Origin: Alphaproteobacteria bacterium
GTDB taxonomy: Bacteria > Pseudomonadota > Alphaproteobacteria > UBA8366
Direction: 5' to 3'
Assembly: GCA_021774335.1 (NCBI GenBank)
Contig: JAJFJD010000001.1
Location: forward strand, 248,001 to 312,000
Length of the DNA stretch: 64,000 nt
The notes beneath the pieces were generated by a model that saw only the letters and a program-made list of their open reading frames with translations, was not told where the DNA came from and did not search any database. Below, in pieces: positions 1-8,213 of this stretch; position 1 is the first letter of the stretch; the number at the start of each line of letters is the position of its first letter. Made by a program: the position numbers and the translations under genes.

Positions 1-37
1 CATTGCAACCTCGCGCAGAGCAAGCAGGCCGTATCCG

Positions 38-1306
38 ATGGCGCAGCTTAGCGACGACTGCTTCGCAACCGGCAAGCCCCTGATGACCACGGCGGAAGCC
101 ATGGCGCAGTTGGACGGCCGGATCGGGCCCGTCGTCGATACCGAGGAGATCGCACTCGACGCGGCGGTCGGCCGCATCCTGGCCGCAGACGTGACCTCGC
201 CCATCGACGTGCCGCAACATGACAATTCGGCGGTGGACGGCTACGCGGTCTTTGCCGACGATCTCGCCCCCGACACGCCATCACAGCTGCCGGTAACCGG
301 ACGCGCGGCGGCGGGGCATCCGCTTGGTCGTCCGGCGCAACGCGGCGAAGCCATCCGAATATTCACCGGCGCACCGATGCCGGATGGTCCCGACACGGTC
401 ATGATGCAGGAAGACTGCGACGAAAAGGACGGCGTCGTCACCATCGCGCCCGGCATCAAACGCGGCGCCAACCGCCGCAACGCCGGCGAAGACGTGACGT
501 CCGGCAGCATCGTTCTTAAGAGCGGCATCAAACTGCGGCCCCAGGACGTCGGCCTCGCTGCTTCGGTCGGCCGGGCGACGGTCACCACCTACAAGCCGTT
601 GCGCGTCGCTGTCTTCTCGACCGGCGACGAAGTGTGCGAACCCGGCAGCCCGTTGCGCGCGGGCGCGATTTACGATTCCAACCGCTTCACCATCAAGTCG
701 GCACTGGCGCAGCTTGGTTGTAGCGTCACCGATCTCGGCATCCTGCCCGACGACGAAGCCGTCATCGCAAAGACAATCGCCGACGCCGCGGCCACGCATG
801 ACGCGCTGGTTTCATCCGGAGGCATGTCGGTCGGCGAGGAAGATCATGTGCGCCGGGTGGTTGAAGACCTGGGCCAATTGCATTTCTGGATGCTGGCGAT
901 CAAGCCTGGCCGCCCGGTGGCATTGGGCCACGTTCCCGCCGCCGGCGGGCCGGTCCCGATCATCGGCCTGCCCGGCAACCCGGTCGCCGTCATGGTCACT
1001 TTCCTGATCATCGCCCGGCCACTGTTGCTGCGGCTGTCGGGCGCGGTCGATGTCAGCCCGCATCACTATCGCGTTCGTGCCGGTTTCGATTACCGCAAAA
1101 AGAAGGACCGACGCGAATTCGTACGCGCCCGGCTCACCAACGGCGCGGACGGCGTCGCGTGCGCCGAGAAACACGGCGGCAGCGGCGCGGGCGTGCTGTC
1201 TTCCCTCGTCGGGGCGGACGGATTGGTCGAATTACCGGAAGACGTGACCCGCTTGGAAAAGGGCGCAATGGTCGACTTCCTGCCGTTTAATGAGGTAAGC
1301 CGATGA
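38..1306 (+). CDS. moeA: Molybdopterin molybdotransferase MoeA
   Basis: MoeA inserts molybdate into adenylylated molybdopterin, the last step of molybdenum cofactor synthesis in the cytoplasm. The 422-residue protein has the expected length. DNSAVDGYAV lies near residues 61-70 and the MoCF-binding domain with GLPGNPVAV near 308-318. I keep the first ATG because MAQLSDDCFA is a conserved N-terminus in alphaproteobacterial MoeA; an ATG at 83 is the alternative. Two upstream frames run in from the window edge, ending at 51 and 83, so the preceding gene probably overlaps this start, but too little is visible to name it. The stop overlaps moaD (ATGA), indicating an operon. Confidence 0.96.
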   Translation: MAQLSDDCFATGKPLMTTAEAMAQLDGRIGPVVDTEEIALDAAVGRILAADVTSPIDVPQHDNSAVDGYAVFADDLAPDTPSQLPVTGRAAAGHPLGRPAQRGEAIRIFTGAPMPDGPDTVMMQEDCDEKDGVVTIAPGIKRGANRRNAGEDVTSGSIVLKSGIKLRPQDVGLAASVGRATVTTYKPLRVAVFSTGDEVCEPGSPLRAGAIYDSNRFTIKSALAQLGCSVTDLGILPDDEAVIAKTIADAAATHDALVSSGGMSVGEEDHVRRVVEDLGQLHFWMLAIKPGRPVALGHVPAAGGPVPIIGLPGNPVAVMVTFLIIARPLLLRLSGAVDVSPHHYRVRAGFDYRKKKDRREFVRARLTNGADGVACAEKHGGSGAGVLSSLVGADGLVELPEDVTRLEKGAMVDFLPFNEVSR

Positions 1307-1554
1307 AGATATTGTATTTCGCCTGGCTGCGGCAGAGCACCGGCATCGGCGAAGAAGACGTGACGGTCCCGGCCGAGGTCACCGACGTCGCCGGCCTTAT
1401 CGACTGGCTGAAAACACGGGGCGACGGCTTCGAGGACGCTCTGCAGGATGTCAGTGCAATCCGCGTTGCGATCAACCAGGAATTCGCCGCGCTCGACGCC
1501 AAGATCGCGCCCAGCGACGAAGTCGCCTTGTTCCCGCCAATGACGGGAGGTTGA
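1303..1554 (+). CDS. moaD: Molybdopterin synthase small subunit MoaD
   Basis: MoaD is the ubiquitin-like sulfur carrier of molybdopterin synthase. The 83-residue protein opens with the beta strand MKILYFAWLR and ends in TGG, so it carries the C-terminal Gly-Gly that is adenylylated and thiocarboxylated before sulfur transfer to precursor Z. Its start overlaps the moeA stop and moaE begins one base after its own stop, so MoaD and MoaE are probably translationally coupled and made in a fixed ratio. Confidence 0.95.
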   Translation: MKILYFAWLRQSTGIGEEDVTVPAEVTDVAGLIDWLKTRGDGFEDALQDVSAIRVAINQEFAALDAKIAPSDEVALFPPMTGG

Positions 1555-1555
1555 G

Positions 1556-2035
1556 ATGGCCGTAAAAGTTCAGCAGGAAGACTTCGATCCCGGCGCCGAG
1601 ATGGCCACGTTGACCGACGGCAACCATGCGATCGGCGGGGTTGCCAGTTTCATCGGGCTGGTGCGCGATATGGCGAAGGGCGAACAGATCGGCGCCATGA
1701 CGCTGGAGCACTATCCCGGCATGACCGAGAAGATGCTCGCGGAGATCGAGGCGGAGGCGCATAAGCGCTGGCCGCTCGACGCCAGCCTGATCATCCACCG
1801 CTACGGCCGGCTCGAACCCGGCGACCGGATCGTCCTGGTCGTCACGGCGAGCGCCCATCGGGAAGCCGCCCTTGAGTCCTGTCATTTCCTGATCGACTGG
1901 CTCAAGACCAGGGCGCCCTTCTGGAAATTGGAAGAAACCGAAGACGGCGCCGGCAGTTGGGTCGATGCGCGCGATAGCGACGACGCGGCGGCCGAGCGAT
2001 GGCAACAAAAAGACCCTAGCAAAGCGGCGGAATGA
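1556..2035 (+). CDS. moaE: Molybdopterin synthase catalytic subunit MoaE
   Basis: MoaE is the large subunit of molybdopterin synthase and converts cyclic pyranopterin monophosphate to molybdopterin using sulfur from MoaD. The 159-residue protein shows family landmarks: GAVASFIG-like VASFIGLVRD near 28-37, LEHYPGM near 48, HRYGRLEPGD near 82, and the lysine-rich LKTRAPFWKLE near 120 that supplies active-site lysines. The tail after about residue 132 is acidic and variable. It lies directly after moaD and overlaps the next gene by four bases. Confidence 0.95.
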   Translation: MAVKVQQEDFDPGAEMATLTDGNHAIGGVASFIGLVRDMAKGEQIGAMTLEHYPGMTEKMLAEIEAEAHKRWPLDASLIIHRYGRLEPGDRIVLVVTASAHREAALESCHFLIDWLKTRAPFWKLEETEDGAGSWVDARDSDDAAAERWQQKDPSKAAE

Positions 2036-3195
2036 GCATGACCGGTCCACAGCCTCACATTTTCAATTATTTCGATATCGAGCGGGTGATATCGGGCACG
2101 CCCTTCGAGCAGGCCAGCGCCGATGAAGCCAAGCGGTTGGGCGCGCGGCATGTCTATGTCGTCGTCGGCGGCACGCTGAGCCGTGAGACGGATACTGTCG
2201 ACCGGCTGAAGACCGCACTGGGCGACCGGCTGGCCGGCGTGTGCAACCGGATGGGATCGCACTCGCCGATCGACCAGGTCGTCGAAGCCGCGAATGACGC
2301 ACGCGCCAACGAAGCAGACCTGATCCTCAGCGTCGGCGGCGGCTCGGTCACCGACGGCAGCAAACTCATCGTGCTGTGCCTCGCCAACGATGTCAGCGAT
2401 ACGGACACGCTAAAACGCTACACCGCAACAGGGGACCTTGAACCCAAGGCACCGACGGTGCGGCAGATCGCGGTGCCGACAACCCTGTCCGGCGGCGAGT
2501 TCAACATCACCGCCGGCGGCACCGACCCGGTGCGGCATCTGAAGCAGATCTACCGCCACCCGCTGCACGTCCCGCGATCGGTGATCCTCGACCCAGCGCT
2601 GACGGTGCACACGCCGGAATGGCTCTGGCTGTCGACCGGTATCCGCGCGGTCGATCACGTGACCGAGGATCTCTGTTCGATCAACGCCGTCCCCTATGTC
2701 GACGGCACCGCGGCGCACGCCCTGCGCCTCCTGCGGGACGGATTGCATCGTTCGAAAGAAGATCCAACGGATCTAGAAGCGCGCCAGAACTGCCTCACCG
2801 GAACGTGGCTGTCGATGATTGGCTCGATGGCCGGCGTGAAGCGCGGCGCGAGCCATGGCATCGGTCATCAGTTGGGTAGCACGGCGGGCGTGCCGCACGG
2901 CCACACCTCCTGCATCCTGCTGCCGCATGTCCTGACCTACAACAAACCGGTCAACGCGGCGCAGCAGGAAACGGTAAGCATCGCCCTGGACCGCCCCGGC
3001 GTCGACGCGAGCAAGGCCATCGGCGACCTGATCTCGAACCTGGGTCTGCCGCGGCGGTTGCGCGATGTCGGCGTCGAACGGAGTCAGTTCCAGGAAATCG
3101 CCGAAAACGCGATGCACGATCACTTGATTCCGTCGAATCCGCGTAAGATCAACGGCCCAGACGACGTGCTCGAAATTCTTGAAATGGCATGGTAA
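2032..3195 (+). CDS. Iron-containing alcohol dehydrogenase, maleylacetate-reductase-like
   Basis: A 387-residue member of the group III iron-dependent alcohol dehydrogenases, which reduce or oxidise alcohols, aldehydes or maleylacetate with NAD(P)H. LSVGGGSVTDGSK near residue 100 is the nucleotide-binding loop. Metal ligands are expected from the Asp and His of AVDHVTED and the two His of ASHGIGHQLG and GVPHGHTS near 280-295. The overall pattern is closer to maleylacetate reductases than to classical AdhB, but the substrate cannot be read from sequence. It overlaps moaE by four bases, so it is co-transcribed with the molybdenum cofactor genes, although no molybdenum link is obvious. Confidence 0.85.
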   Translation: MSMTGPQPHIFNYFDIERVISGTPFEQASADEAKRLGARHVYVVVGGTLSRETDTVDRLKTALGDRLAGVCNRMGSHSPIDQVVEAANDARANEADLILSVGGGSVTDGSKLIVLCLANDVSDTDTLKRYTATGDLEPKAPTVRQIAVPTTLSGGEFNITAGGTDPVRHLKQIYRHPLHVPRSVILDPALTVHTPEWLWLSTGIRAVDHVTEDLCSINAVPYVDGTAAHALRLLRDGLHRSKEDPTDLEARQNCLTGTWLSMIGSMAGVKRGASHGIGHQLGSTAGVPHGHTSCILLPHVLTYNKPVNAAQQETVSIALDRPGVDASKAIGDLISNLGLPRRLRDVGVERSQFQEIAENAMHDHLIPSNPRKINGPDDVLEILEMAW

Positions 3196-3229
3196 TCGGA
3201 TAGCTGCACGCTATAGTGCCGCGCCTGCC

Positions 3230-4126
3230 ATGCGATCACCTTCCTCCATCTCGCCGGTAAAGGGCATCGCCTGCATGATCGTAGGCGGCGCATTCCTGGC
3301 CCTCAACTCCACCGTGGTGAAATTCCTGGTGGACGATTACACGTCGGCGCAGATCATGGTTATCCGCGCCCTGTTCGTGTATTTCGTCGTCGCCGCGTTC
3401 ATCTGGCGGGACGGTGGCATCGCCACGCTGCGGGTGCGTCGCTATGGCGGCCAATTGGCGCGGGCGCTCTGTCTTGCCTCGTCGACCTTCCTGATGATCC
3501 TCAGCGTCGAGCAACTGCCGCTCGGCGATGTCTTCGCGATCAATCATGCATCGCCGTTGATCCTGACCGCGATGGCCGCCTTTTTACTGGGCGAACGCGT
3601 CGGATGGCGGCGATGGTGTGCGGTACTGACCGGATTTCTCGGTGTGCTCATTATGCTGCGCCCGACCGCCGCCGCCTTTCAGGTCGCAGCCCTGTTGCCG
3701 CTGACGGTCGCCGTGCTGAGCGCGACCCGTGATGTCATCACCCGGAAGATCAGCGCCACCGACTCGTCCACCGCGACCTTGGCCGTCACCACGACGGTCA
3801 TCCTCTTCGCCGGGCTTGGCCTATCGATCGTAACCGGCTGGCAGCCACTCGACCCGGCGGATATCTGGATATTCGCGCTCGCCGCGTTGTTCCAAGGGGT
3901 CGCCCATTTCCTGATGATCGAAACCTTCCGCCTCGCGGAAGCCAAGACTGTAGCACCCTTCAAATACTGCACCATCGTCTGGGCGATGGTGATCGGCTAT
4001 CTGTTCTGGAACGATGTGCCGGACGCCTGGATCCTGACCGGCGGATCACTGGTCGTCGCGAGCGGCCTGTATATCCTGCACCGCGAACACAAGCGCCGGG
4101 CAGCCTCACGACAACAGGCAGATTAA
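3230..4126 (+). CDS. EamA/DMT-family membrane transporter
   Basis: A 298-residue integral membrane protein with about ten hydrophobic segments in two repeated halves (around 10-140 and 150-290), the layout of EamA drug/metabolite exporters. I start at ATG 3230 (MRSPSS); a TTG at 3179 would overlap the preceding dehydrogenase and gives a non-hydrophobic extension. The second half ends with a family-like LTGGSLVVASGLYIL segment. It is last in the rightward operon and faces ilvE across a terminator hairpin. Substrate unknown; family members export amino acids, nucleosides or drugs. Confidence 0.88.
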   Translation: MRSPSSISPVKGIACMIVGGAFLALNSTVVKFLVDDYTSAQIMVIRALFVYFVVAAFIWRDGGIATLRVRRYGGQLARALCLASSTFLMILSVEQLPLGDVFAINHASPLILTAMAAFLLGERVGWRRWCAVLTGFLGVLIMLRPTAAAFQVAALLPLTVAVLSATRDVITRKISATDSSTATLAVTTTVILFAGLGLSIVTGWQPLDPADIWIFALAALFQGVAHFLMIETFRLAEAKTVAPFKYCTIVWAMVIGYLFWNDVPDAWILTGGSLVVASGLYILHREHKRRAASRQQAD

Positions 4127-4128
4127 CG

Positions 4129-4161
4129 AAAAAGGGCGCCCGCTCATGGCGCGACGCCCTT
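4129..4161 (-). terminator. Rho-independent terminator of ilvE
   Basis: Arms AAGGGCG (4132-4138) and CGCCCTT (4155-4161) can form a 7-bp hairpin. Read on the minus strand it is followed by five T residues (complement of 4129-4133), about 25 bases after the ilvE stop. It could also weakly stop the converging rightward transporter transcript. Confidence 0.75.
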
Positions 4162-4186
4162 CTTGAACTTCTCCAGGACATTCGGA

Positions 4187-5101
4187 TTAAGCAGCGTAGG
4201 CTTTCGGCGCGTCGAGGGTCCGCGGCACGTCGCGGCGCACTTCCTCGTCGTAATCCCCCAGCAGGGTCCGAGTGATCTCGCCTGGCGTAAATTGATGCTC
4301 GCCGATCTCGCACACCGGTGTGACCTCCACGGCGGTACCGCACAGGAAGACCTCGGACGCATCGTTCAACTCTTCAGGTTTGATATGCCGTTCGGTCACG
4401 TCATACCCCCGCATCTTGGCGAGCTGAATCACCGTCCGCCGCGTGATGCCGTCGAGGAAGCAATCCGGAAGCGGCGTATGGATCTTGCCGTCGATGACCA
4501 GGAAGATATTCGCGCCGGTCGCTTCCGCGATGTAGCCACGATAGTCGAGCATGAGGGCATCGTTGAACCCGTCGCGTTCCGCCTTATGCTTCGACAGGGT
4601 GCAGATCATGTACAGACCGGCGGCCTTGGTCTTACAGGGAATCGTCGCCGGATCGGGCCGTTTCCAGTCGGCCCATTGCATGCGGATGCCTTCCATGCGG
4701 GCTTCCGGCGTGAAATACGCGCCCCAAGGCCATGCGGCGATCGAAAAATGTATTTTGGCATTCTGCGCCGAAACGCCCATCATTTCCGAGCCGCGCCAGG
4801 CGATCGGCCGGATATAGGCTTCGCTCAACCCTTGCGACTTGAGGACCTCGTTGCAGGCGTCGTCGATCTGCTCCACCGTGTACGGAATCTCAAAATCCAT
4901 CGACCGGGCGCCCTCGACCAGACGTTCCGTATGTTCCGTCAGCTTGAAAATACGGCCATTATAGGCCCGCTCGCCCTCGAACACGCAGGAAGCGTAATGA
5001 AGACCATGGCTGAGAACATGCAGGTTGGCGTCTTTCCACGGCACCAACGCGCCATCAAACCAGATATGGCCCTCGCGGTCATCGAACGGAAGTTCATCCA
5101 T
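4187..5101 (-). CDS. ilvE: Branched-chain amino acid aminotransferase
   Basis: PLP-dependent fold-type IV aminotransferase for the last step of valine, leucine and isoleucine synthesis. The 304-residue protein has LSHGLHYASCVFEGERAY near 30-47, the Schiff-base lysine in TKAAGLY near residue 159, EATGANIFLV, and the C-terminal LCGTAVEVTPV signature that binds cofactor phosphate. ATG 5101 is chosen because GGAG lies nine bases upstream; an in-frame GTG at 5119 would add six residues. It is divergent from a MarR regulator and ends at a hairpin terminator, so it is probably monocistronic. Confidence 0.95.
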   Translation of the reverse strand: MDELPFDDREGHIWFDGALVPWKDANLHVLSHGLHYASCVFEGERAYNGRIFKLTEHTERLVEGARSMDFEIPYTVEQIDDACNEVLKSQGLSEAYIRPIAWRGSEMMGVSAQNAKIHFSIAAWPWGAYFTPEARMEGIRMQWADWKRPDPATIPCKTKAAGLYMICTLSKHKAERDGFNDALMLDYRGYIAEATGANIFLVIDGKIHTPLPDCFLDGITRRTVIQLAKMRGYDVTERHIKPEELNDASEVFLCGTAVEVTPVCEIGEHQFTPGEITRTLLGDYDEEVRRDVPRTLDAPKAYAA

Positions 5102-5165
5102 CGGTTTTTCTCCGGTCACCCTGTGAAAGTTCGCTGTGACGGTCTATTAATCTTACCAACATCCC

Positions 5166-5186
5166 ACAGAATACGTCACATTCTGT
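5166..5186. promoter_or_regulatory. Inverted repeat, candidate MarR operator
   Basis: Perfect 7-bp arms ACAGAAT (5166-5172) and ATTCTGT (5180-5186) separated by 7 bp lie between the divergent ilvE and marR genes. Length and symmetry suit a winged-helix dimer, and MarR proteins often bind next to their own gene. A shorter repeat ATGTCA...TGACAT (5226-5243) overlaps the marR start codon. Binding is inferred. Confidence 0.5.
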
Positions 5187-5232
5187 CGAAGATAGGACGC
5201 GCTGTGTATCATTCGAATCAATTTATGTCAAC

Positions 5233-5754
5233 ATGACTGACATATATCCTCCGATTCCTTCCCCGCCGCAGGAGGGCGATCCGCTGTTCCTGCGCGACGA
5301 GGAACTGCGCCAAGGCATAGAAATGCTGTTCTACGCCTACCGCGACTTCACGGCGGAGCCCGACGCAATCCTGGCCGACTACGGGTTCGGGCGCGCCCAT
5401 CACCGGGTGATCTACTTCGTCGGACGCTATCCGGGCATGTCCGTCTCCGATCTGCTGAGCATCCTGCAGATCACGAAACAAAGCCTCAGCCGCGTGCTGG
5501 GACAGCTCGTCCGGGAAGAATTCATCGTCCAGACCCAAGGCACGCAGGACCGGCGTCAGCGCCTACTGGAACTCACCGAGAAAGGCCGTGACCTCGAACG
5601 GAAATTAACCGAGAACCAACGGGCGCGCTTCGCAAAGGCCTATCGCGACGCCGGCGCGGAGGCCGTCGAAGGGTTCCGCAAGGTCATGTTGGGCATGATG
5701 ACGAGCGACGAAGACCGGGCCCGGTTCGAACGCGATTGGATGCCCCGCCGCTGA
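5233..5754 (+). CDS. MarR-family transcriptional regulator
   Basis: A 173-residue winged-helix regulator. Dimerisation helices flank a central DNA-binding region (about residues 65-115): PGMSVSDLLSILQITKQSLS is the helix-turn-helix, and REEFIVQTQGTQDRRQRLLELTEKG is the wing, with the DRR and LTEKG signatures of MarR. It is divergent from ilvE, and a 21-bp palindrome sits 47 bases upstream, suggesting autoregulation. Ligand unknown. It is followed by, but probably transcribed separately from, the response regulator, which has its own promoter. Confidence 0.92.
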   Translation: MTDIYPPIPSPPQEGDPLFLRDEELRQGIEMLFYAYRDFTAEPDAILADYGFGRAHHRVIYFVGRYPGMSVSDLLSILQITKQSLSRVLGQLVREEFIVQTQGTQDRRQRLLELTEKGRDLERKLTENQRARFAKAYRDAGAEAVEGFRKVMLGMMTSDEDRARFERDWMPRR

Positions 5755-5799
5755 CGAAATCGCCCCCTTGTGCCGCTGTTGGGGCGGCGGAAGGCAGTG

Positions 5800-5805
5800 T
5801 ATAAT
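5800..5805 (+). promoter_or_regulatory. Consensus -10 element placing the ompR start at the ATG
   Basis: A perfect TATAAT at 5800-5805 ends seven bases before the ATG at 5813. The normal distance from -10 to +1 would put the transcript start on or next to the initiation codon, leaving no room for a Shine-Dalgarno site. No convincing -35 is seen 17 bp upstream. Confidence 0.5.
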
Positions 5806-5812
5806 CGCCCCA

Positions 5813-6511
5813 ATGCACCCGGAAACGCCGCACATCCTCGTTGTGGACGACGATACCCGCCTGCGGGGGCTTCTTCGTAAGTTCCTGATGGACAATGGGT
5901 TTCGTGTTTCCGTCGCGGCCGATGCCAAGGACGCGCGGCATCAACTCACATCCCTCGAATTCGACCTGATCGTGCTGGACCGGATGATGCCGGGAGAAGA
6001 CGGCCTCACCCTCGCGCATGCGCTCAAGGCCAGCCATCGCATGCCGATCCTCATGCTCACGGCGATGGCCGAGGTGGAACACCGCATTGATGGTTTGGAG
6101 GCTGGCGTCGACGACTATTTGCCGAAGCCTTTCGAACCGCGCGAACTGCTGCTTCGGATCAAGAATATTCTGCAACACACCCCCGTCGCACCGGCGGCGC
6201 CAGAGACGGAGGTGAAATCAGTGCAACTCGGCGATATCCGGTTCGACGCCGAGCGCGAGCTGCTGATCGGCATCGACGAGACCATCAGCCTCACGTCGAC
6301 CGAGGCGAGCCTGCTGCGGGTCCTTGCCGAACAGGCCGGCCGGGTCATGAGCCGCCAATCCCTGTCGCAGCTTTGTGATATCAACGGCGGCGAGCGGACG
6401 ATCGATGTGCAAGTCACGCGGCTTCGGCGGAAGATCGAACCCGACCCCCGCACCCCACGTTATCTTCAGACAATCAGAGGGCAAGGCTATGTCCTGCGCC
6501 CGGACGAATAG
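5813..6511 (+). CDS. ompR: OmpR-family response regulator
   Basis: A 232-residue two-component regulator. The receiver domain (about 7-120) has the acidic pocket VVDDD near 10-14, phospho-acceptor Asp56 in VLDRMMPG, the switch Thr in MLTAMAE and Lys in YLPKPFEPREL. The C-terminal winged helix (about 135-230) ends with the typical IDVQVTRLRRKIEPD and TIRGQGYVL. ATG 5813 matches the family start; an upstream in-frame ATG at 5768 gives a cysteine-rich, non-homologous leader. The partner kinase starts six bases after the stop. Targets are unknown; the closest family role is envelope or osmotic response. Confidence 0.94.
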   Translation: MHPETPHILVVDDDTRLRGLLRKFLMDNGFRVSVAADAKDARHQLTSLEFDLIVLDRMMPGEDGLTLAHALKASHRMPILMLTAMAEVEHRIDGLEAGVDDYLPKPFEPRELLLRIKNILQHTPVAPAAPETEVKSVQLGDIRFDAERELLIGIDETISLTSTEASLLRVLAEQAGRVMSRQSLSQLCDINGGERTIDVQVTRLRRKIEPDPRTPRYLQTIRGQGYVLRPDE

Positions 6512-6517
6512 CGGCCG

Positions 6518-7840
6518 ATGGATCCCTTTGCGCTGATTAAGCGGTTCCTGCCGAAGACGCTTTTCGGCCGAGCGCTGATGATTCTGGTGACGCCGCTGAT
6601 TATTCTGCAGATCGTCGCGGGGACCATTTTCATCGACCGGCACTGGGAAACCGTCACCCGACGGCTGACCGCGGCAATCGCCGGCGAGATCGCCCTCACG
6701 ATCGACGAAATGGTCCGCGATCCCAGTCCACAAGGACAAGCCCGCGCCTTTGCGAACGCGCATCAGCATTTCCAACTCCGCATGACATTCACGCCGGGCG
6801 TAAACCTGCCGGACACTGATCAGGAATACGGCGGAATTCTCGACGCAAAACTTGCGATCGACATGCGGGAGCGCGTCCAACGTCCCTTCCTCATCGATTC
6901 GACGGTGTTCAAGGAACGCGTGATCATCGACGTTCAAATGCCGGGCGGCGTGTTGTCGGTGATCGTGCCAGGCCGTCGCGTGTTCAGCACGACGACCTAT
7001 ATCTTCATGTTCTGGATGGTCGGCACCTCGCTCATCCTGCTCGCGGTCGCCATCGTCTTTCTGCGCAATCAGATCAAGCCGATCCGGCGCCTTGCCGATG
7101 CCGTGGACCGATTCGGCAAGGGCCGTGGACTGGATGACAGGTTCCAGGTGTCCGGGGCGTCCGAGGTGCGGCAGGCCGGCGCGGCCTTCAACCTGATGCG
7201 GTCGCGCATCAGTCGCCAGATCCGGCAGCGCACCGATATGTTGTCCGGCGTCAGCCACGACCTGCGCACGCCGCTGACCCGTATGAAGCTGCAATTGGCG
7301 ATGCTCGACGACAGCGCCGACACCGAGGAATTAAAAGCCGACGTCGCCGAGATGGAGAAAATGATCAACGGCTATCTCACCTTTGCGAAAGGGGAAGGCG
7401 ACGAACCGGCGGTCGAGACTGATCTTGGCGCTTTGATCGAAACCGCGGTATCGAGTTGGCAGCGCAATGGGACCAAAGTCGATTGCCACGTCGAAGGCAA
7501 TCTGGAACTGGCCGTGAAGAAGGACGCGCTCCGCCGATGCCTCGACAATCTCGTTTCCAATGCCGAGCGATATGGCGGACAGGTATGGGTACGCGCCGGA
7601 AAACGCAATGACGCGGTCGAAATCATCATCGACGACGACGGGCCCGGCATTCCCGAAGACCAACGGCAGGATGTGTTCCGCCCCTTCCACCGGCTCGACC
7701 AGTCGCGAAATCCGGAGACCGGCGGTACCGGTCTAGGCCTGGCCATCGCGCGCGACATAGCCCGGAGTCATGGCGGCGACATCGCGCTGGAGGACTCGCC
7801 GCATGGCGGCCTACGCGCCCTCGTGCATCTGCCAATCTAG
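6518..7840 (+). CDS. envZ: EnvZ-like sensor histidine kinase
   Basis: A 440-residue inner-membrane kinase partnering the adjacent OmpR-type regulator. A transmembrane segment at about 18-36 and another at about 160-183 enclose a periplasmic sensor domain. A HAMP linker (IKPIRRLADAVDRFGKG) follows. The dimerisation helix carries phospho-acceptor His247 in SGVSHDLRTPLTRMK. The ATPase domain has the N box (LDNLVSNAERYG), G1 (IDDDGPGIP) and G2 (GGTGLGLAIA). The layout matches EnvZ. Six-base spacing indicates co-transcription with ompR. Confidence 0.94.
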   Translation: MDPFALIKRFLPKTLFGRALMILVTPLIILQIVAGTIFIDRHWETVTRRLTAAIAGEIALTIDEMVRDPSPQGQARAFANAHQHFQLRMTFTPGVNLPDTDQEYGGILDAKLAIDMRERVQRPFLIDSTVFKERVIIDVQMPGGVLSVIVPGRRVFSTTTYIFMFWMVGTSLILLAVAIVFLRNQIKPIRRLADAVDRFGKGRGLDDRFQVSGASEVRQAGAAFNLMRSRISRQIRQRTDMLSGVSHDLRTPLTRMKLQLAMLDDSADTEELKADVAEMEKMINGYLTFAKGEGDEPAVETDLGALIETAVSSWQRNGTKVDCHVEGNLELAVKKDALRRCLDNLVSNAERYGGQVWVRAGKRNDAVEIIIDDDGPGIPEDQRQDVFRPFHRLDQSRNPETGGTGLGLAIARDIARSHGGDIALEDSPHGGLRALVHLPI

Positions 7841-7853
7841 CGGAAACAACGAA

Positions 7854-8189
7854 TTAGAAAAGCCGGCCGCCATTCGGCACGGGATGATCGACCGAAAGCA
7901 AGACGACCGCGCCCTCCGCGTCGGGAAAGCCGAGGACGAGAATTTCCGACATGAACTTCCCGATCTGCTTCGGCGGGAAATTGACGACGGCGGCAACCTG
8001 ACGCCCGATGAGTTTTTCAGGCTCGAAGTATTTGGTGATCTGCGCAGAGGTCTTCTTCTCACCAATCGCATCGCCGAAATCGACCCATAGCTTGATGGCC
8101 GGCTTGCGGACCTCGGGAAAGGGTTCGGCGCGCGTCACGGTCCCGACACGCACATCGACCTTCAGAAAATCATCGAAGCTTATCGTCAT
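7854..8189 (-). CDS. csaA: tRNA-binding protein / secretion chaperone CsaA
   Basis: A 111-residue single-domain protein of the EMAPII/OB fold, the same fold as the tRNA-binding C-terminus of bacterial MetRS. FLKVDVRVGTVTRAEPFPEVRKPA near the N-terminus and the conserved tail FMSEILVLGFP, LLSVDHPVPNGGRL are CsaA landmarks. CsaA homodimers bind tRNA and have chaperone activity with SecA in Bacillus; the physiological role in proteobacteria is less clear. It is encoded 24 bases after the TetR-fold gene on the same strand, so the two are probably co-transcribed. Confidence 0.93.
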   Translation of the reverse strand: MTISFDDFLKVDVRVGTVTRAEPFPEVRKPAIKLWVDFGDAIGEKKTSAQITKYFEPEKLIGRQVAAVVNFPPKQIGKFMSEILVLGFPDAEGAVVLLSVDHPVPNGGRLF

Positions 8190-8213
8190 TATTTCTCACC
8201 AAATTATGAGTCT

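Noticed and set aside
1-37. C-terminus of moaC or mobA before moeA
   Set aside because: Two frames enter from the edge, with too few residues to identify either.
4163-5236. A 357-codon open frame antisense to ilvE
   Set aside because: Composition is that of a shadow frame, and ilvE on the other strand is unmistakable.
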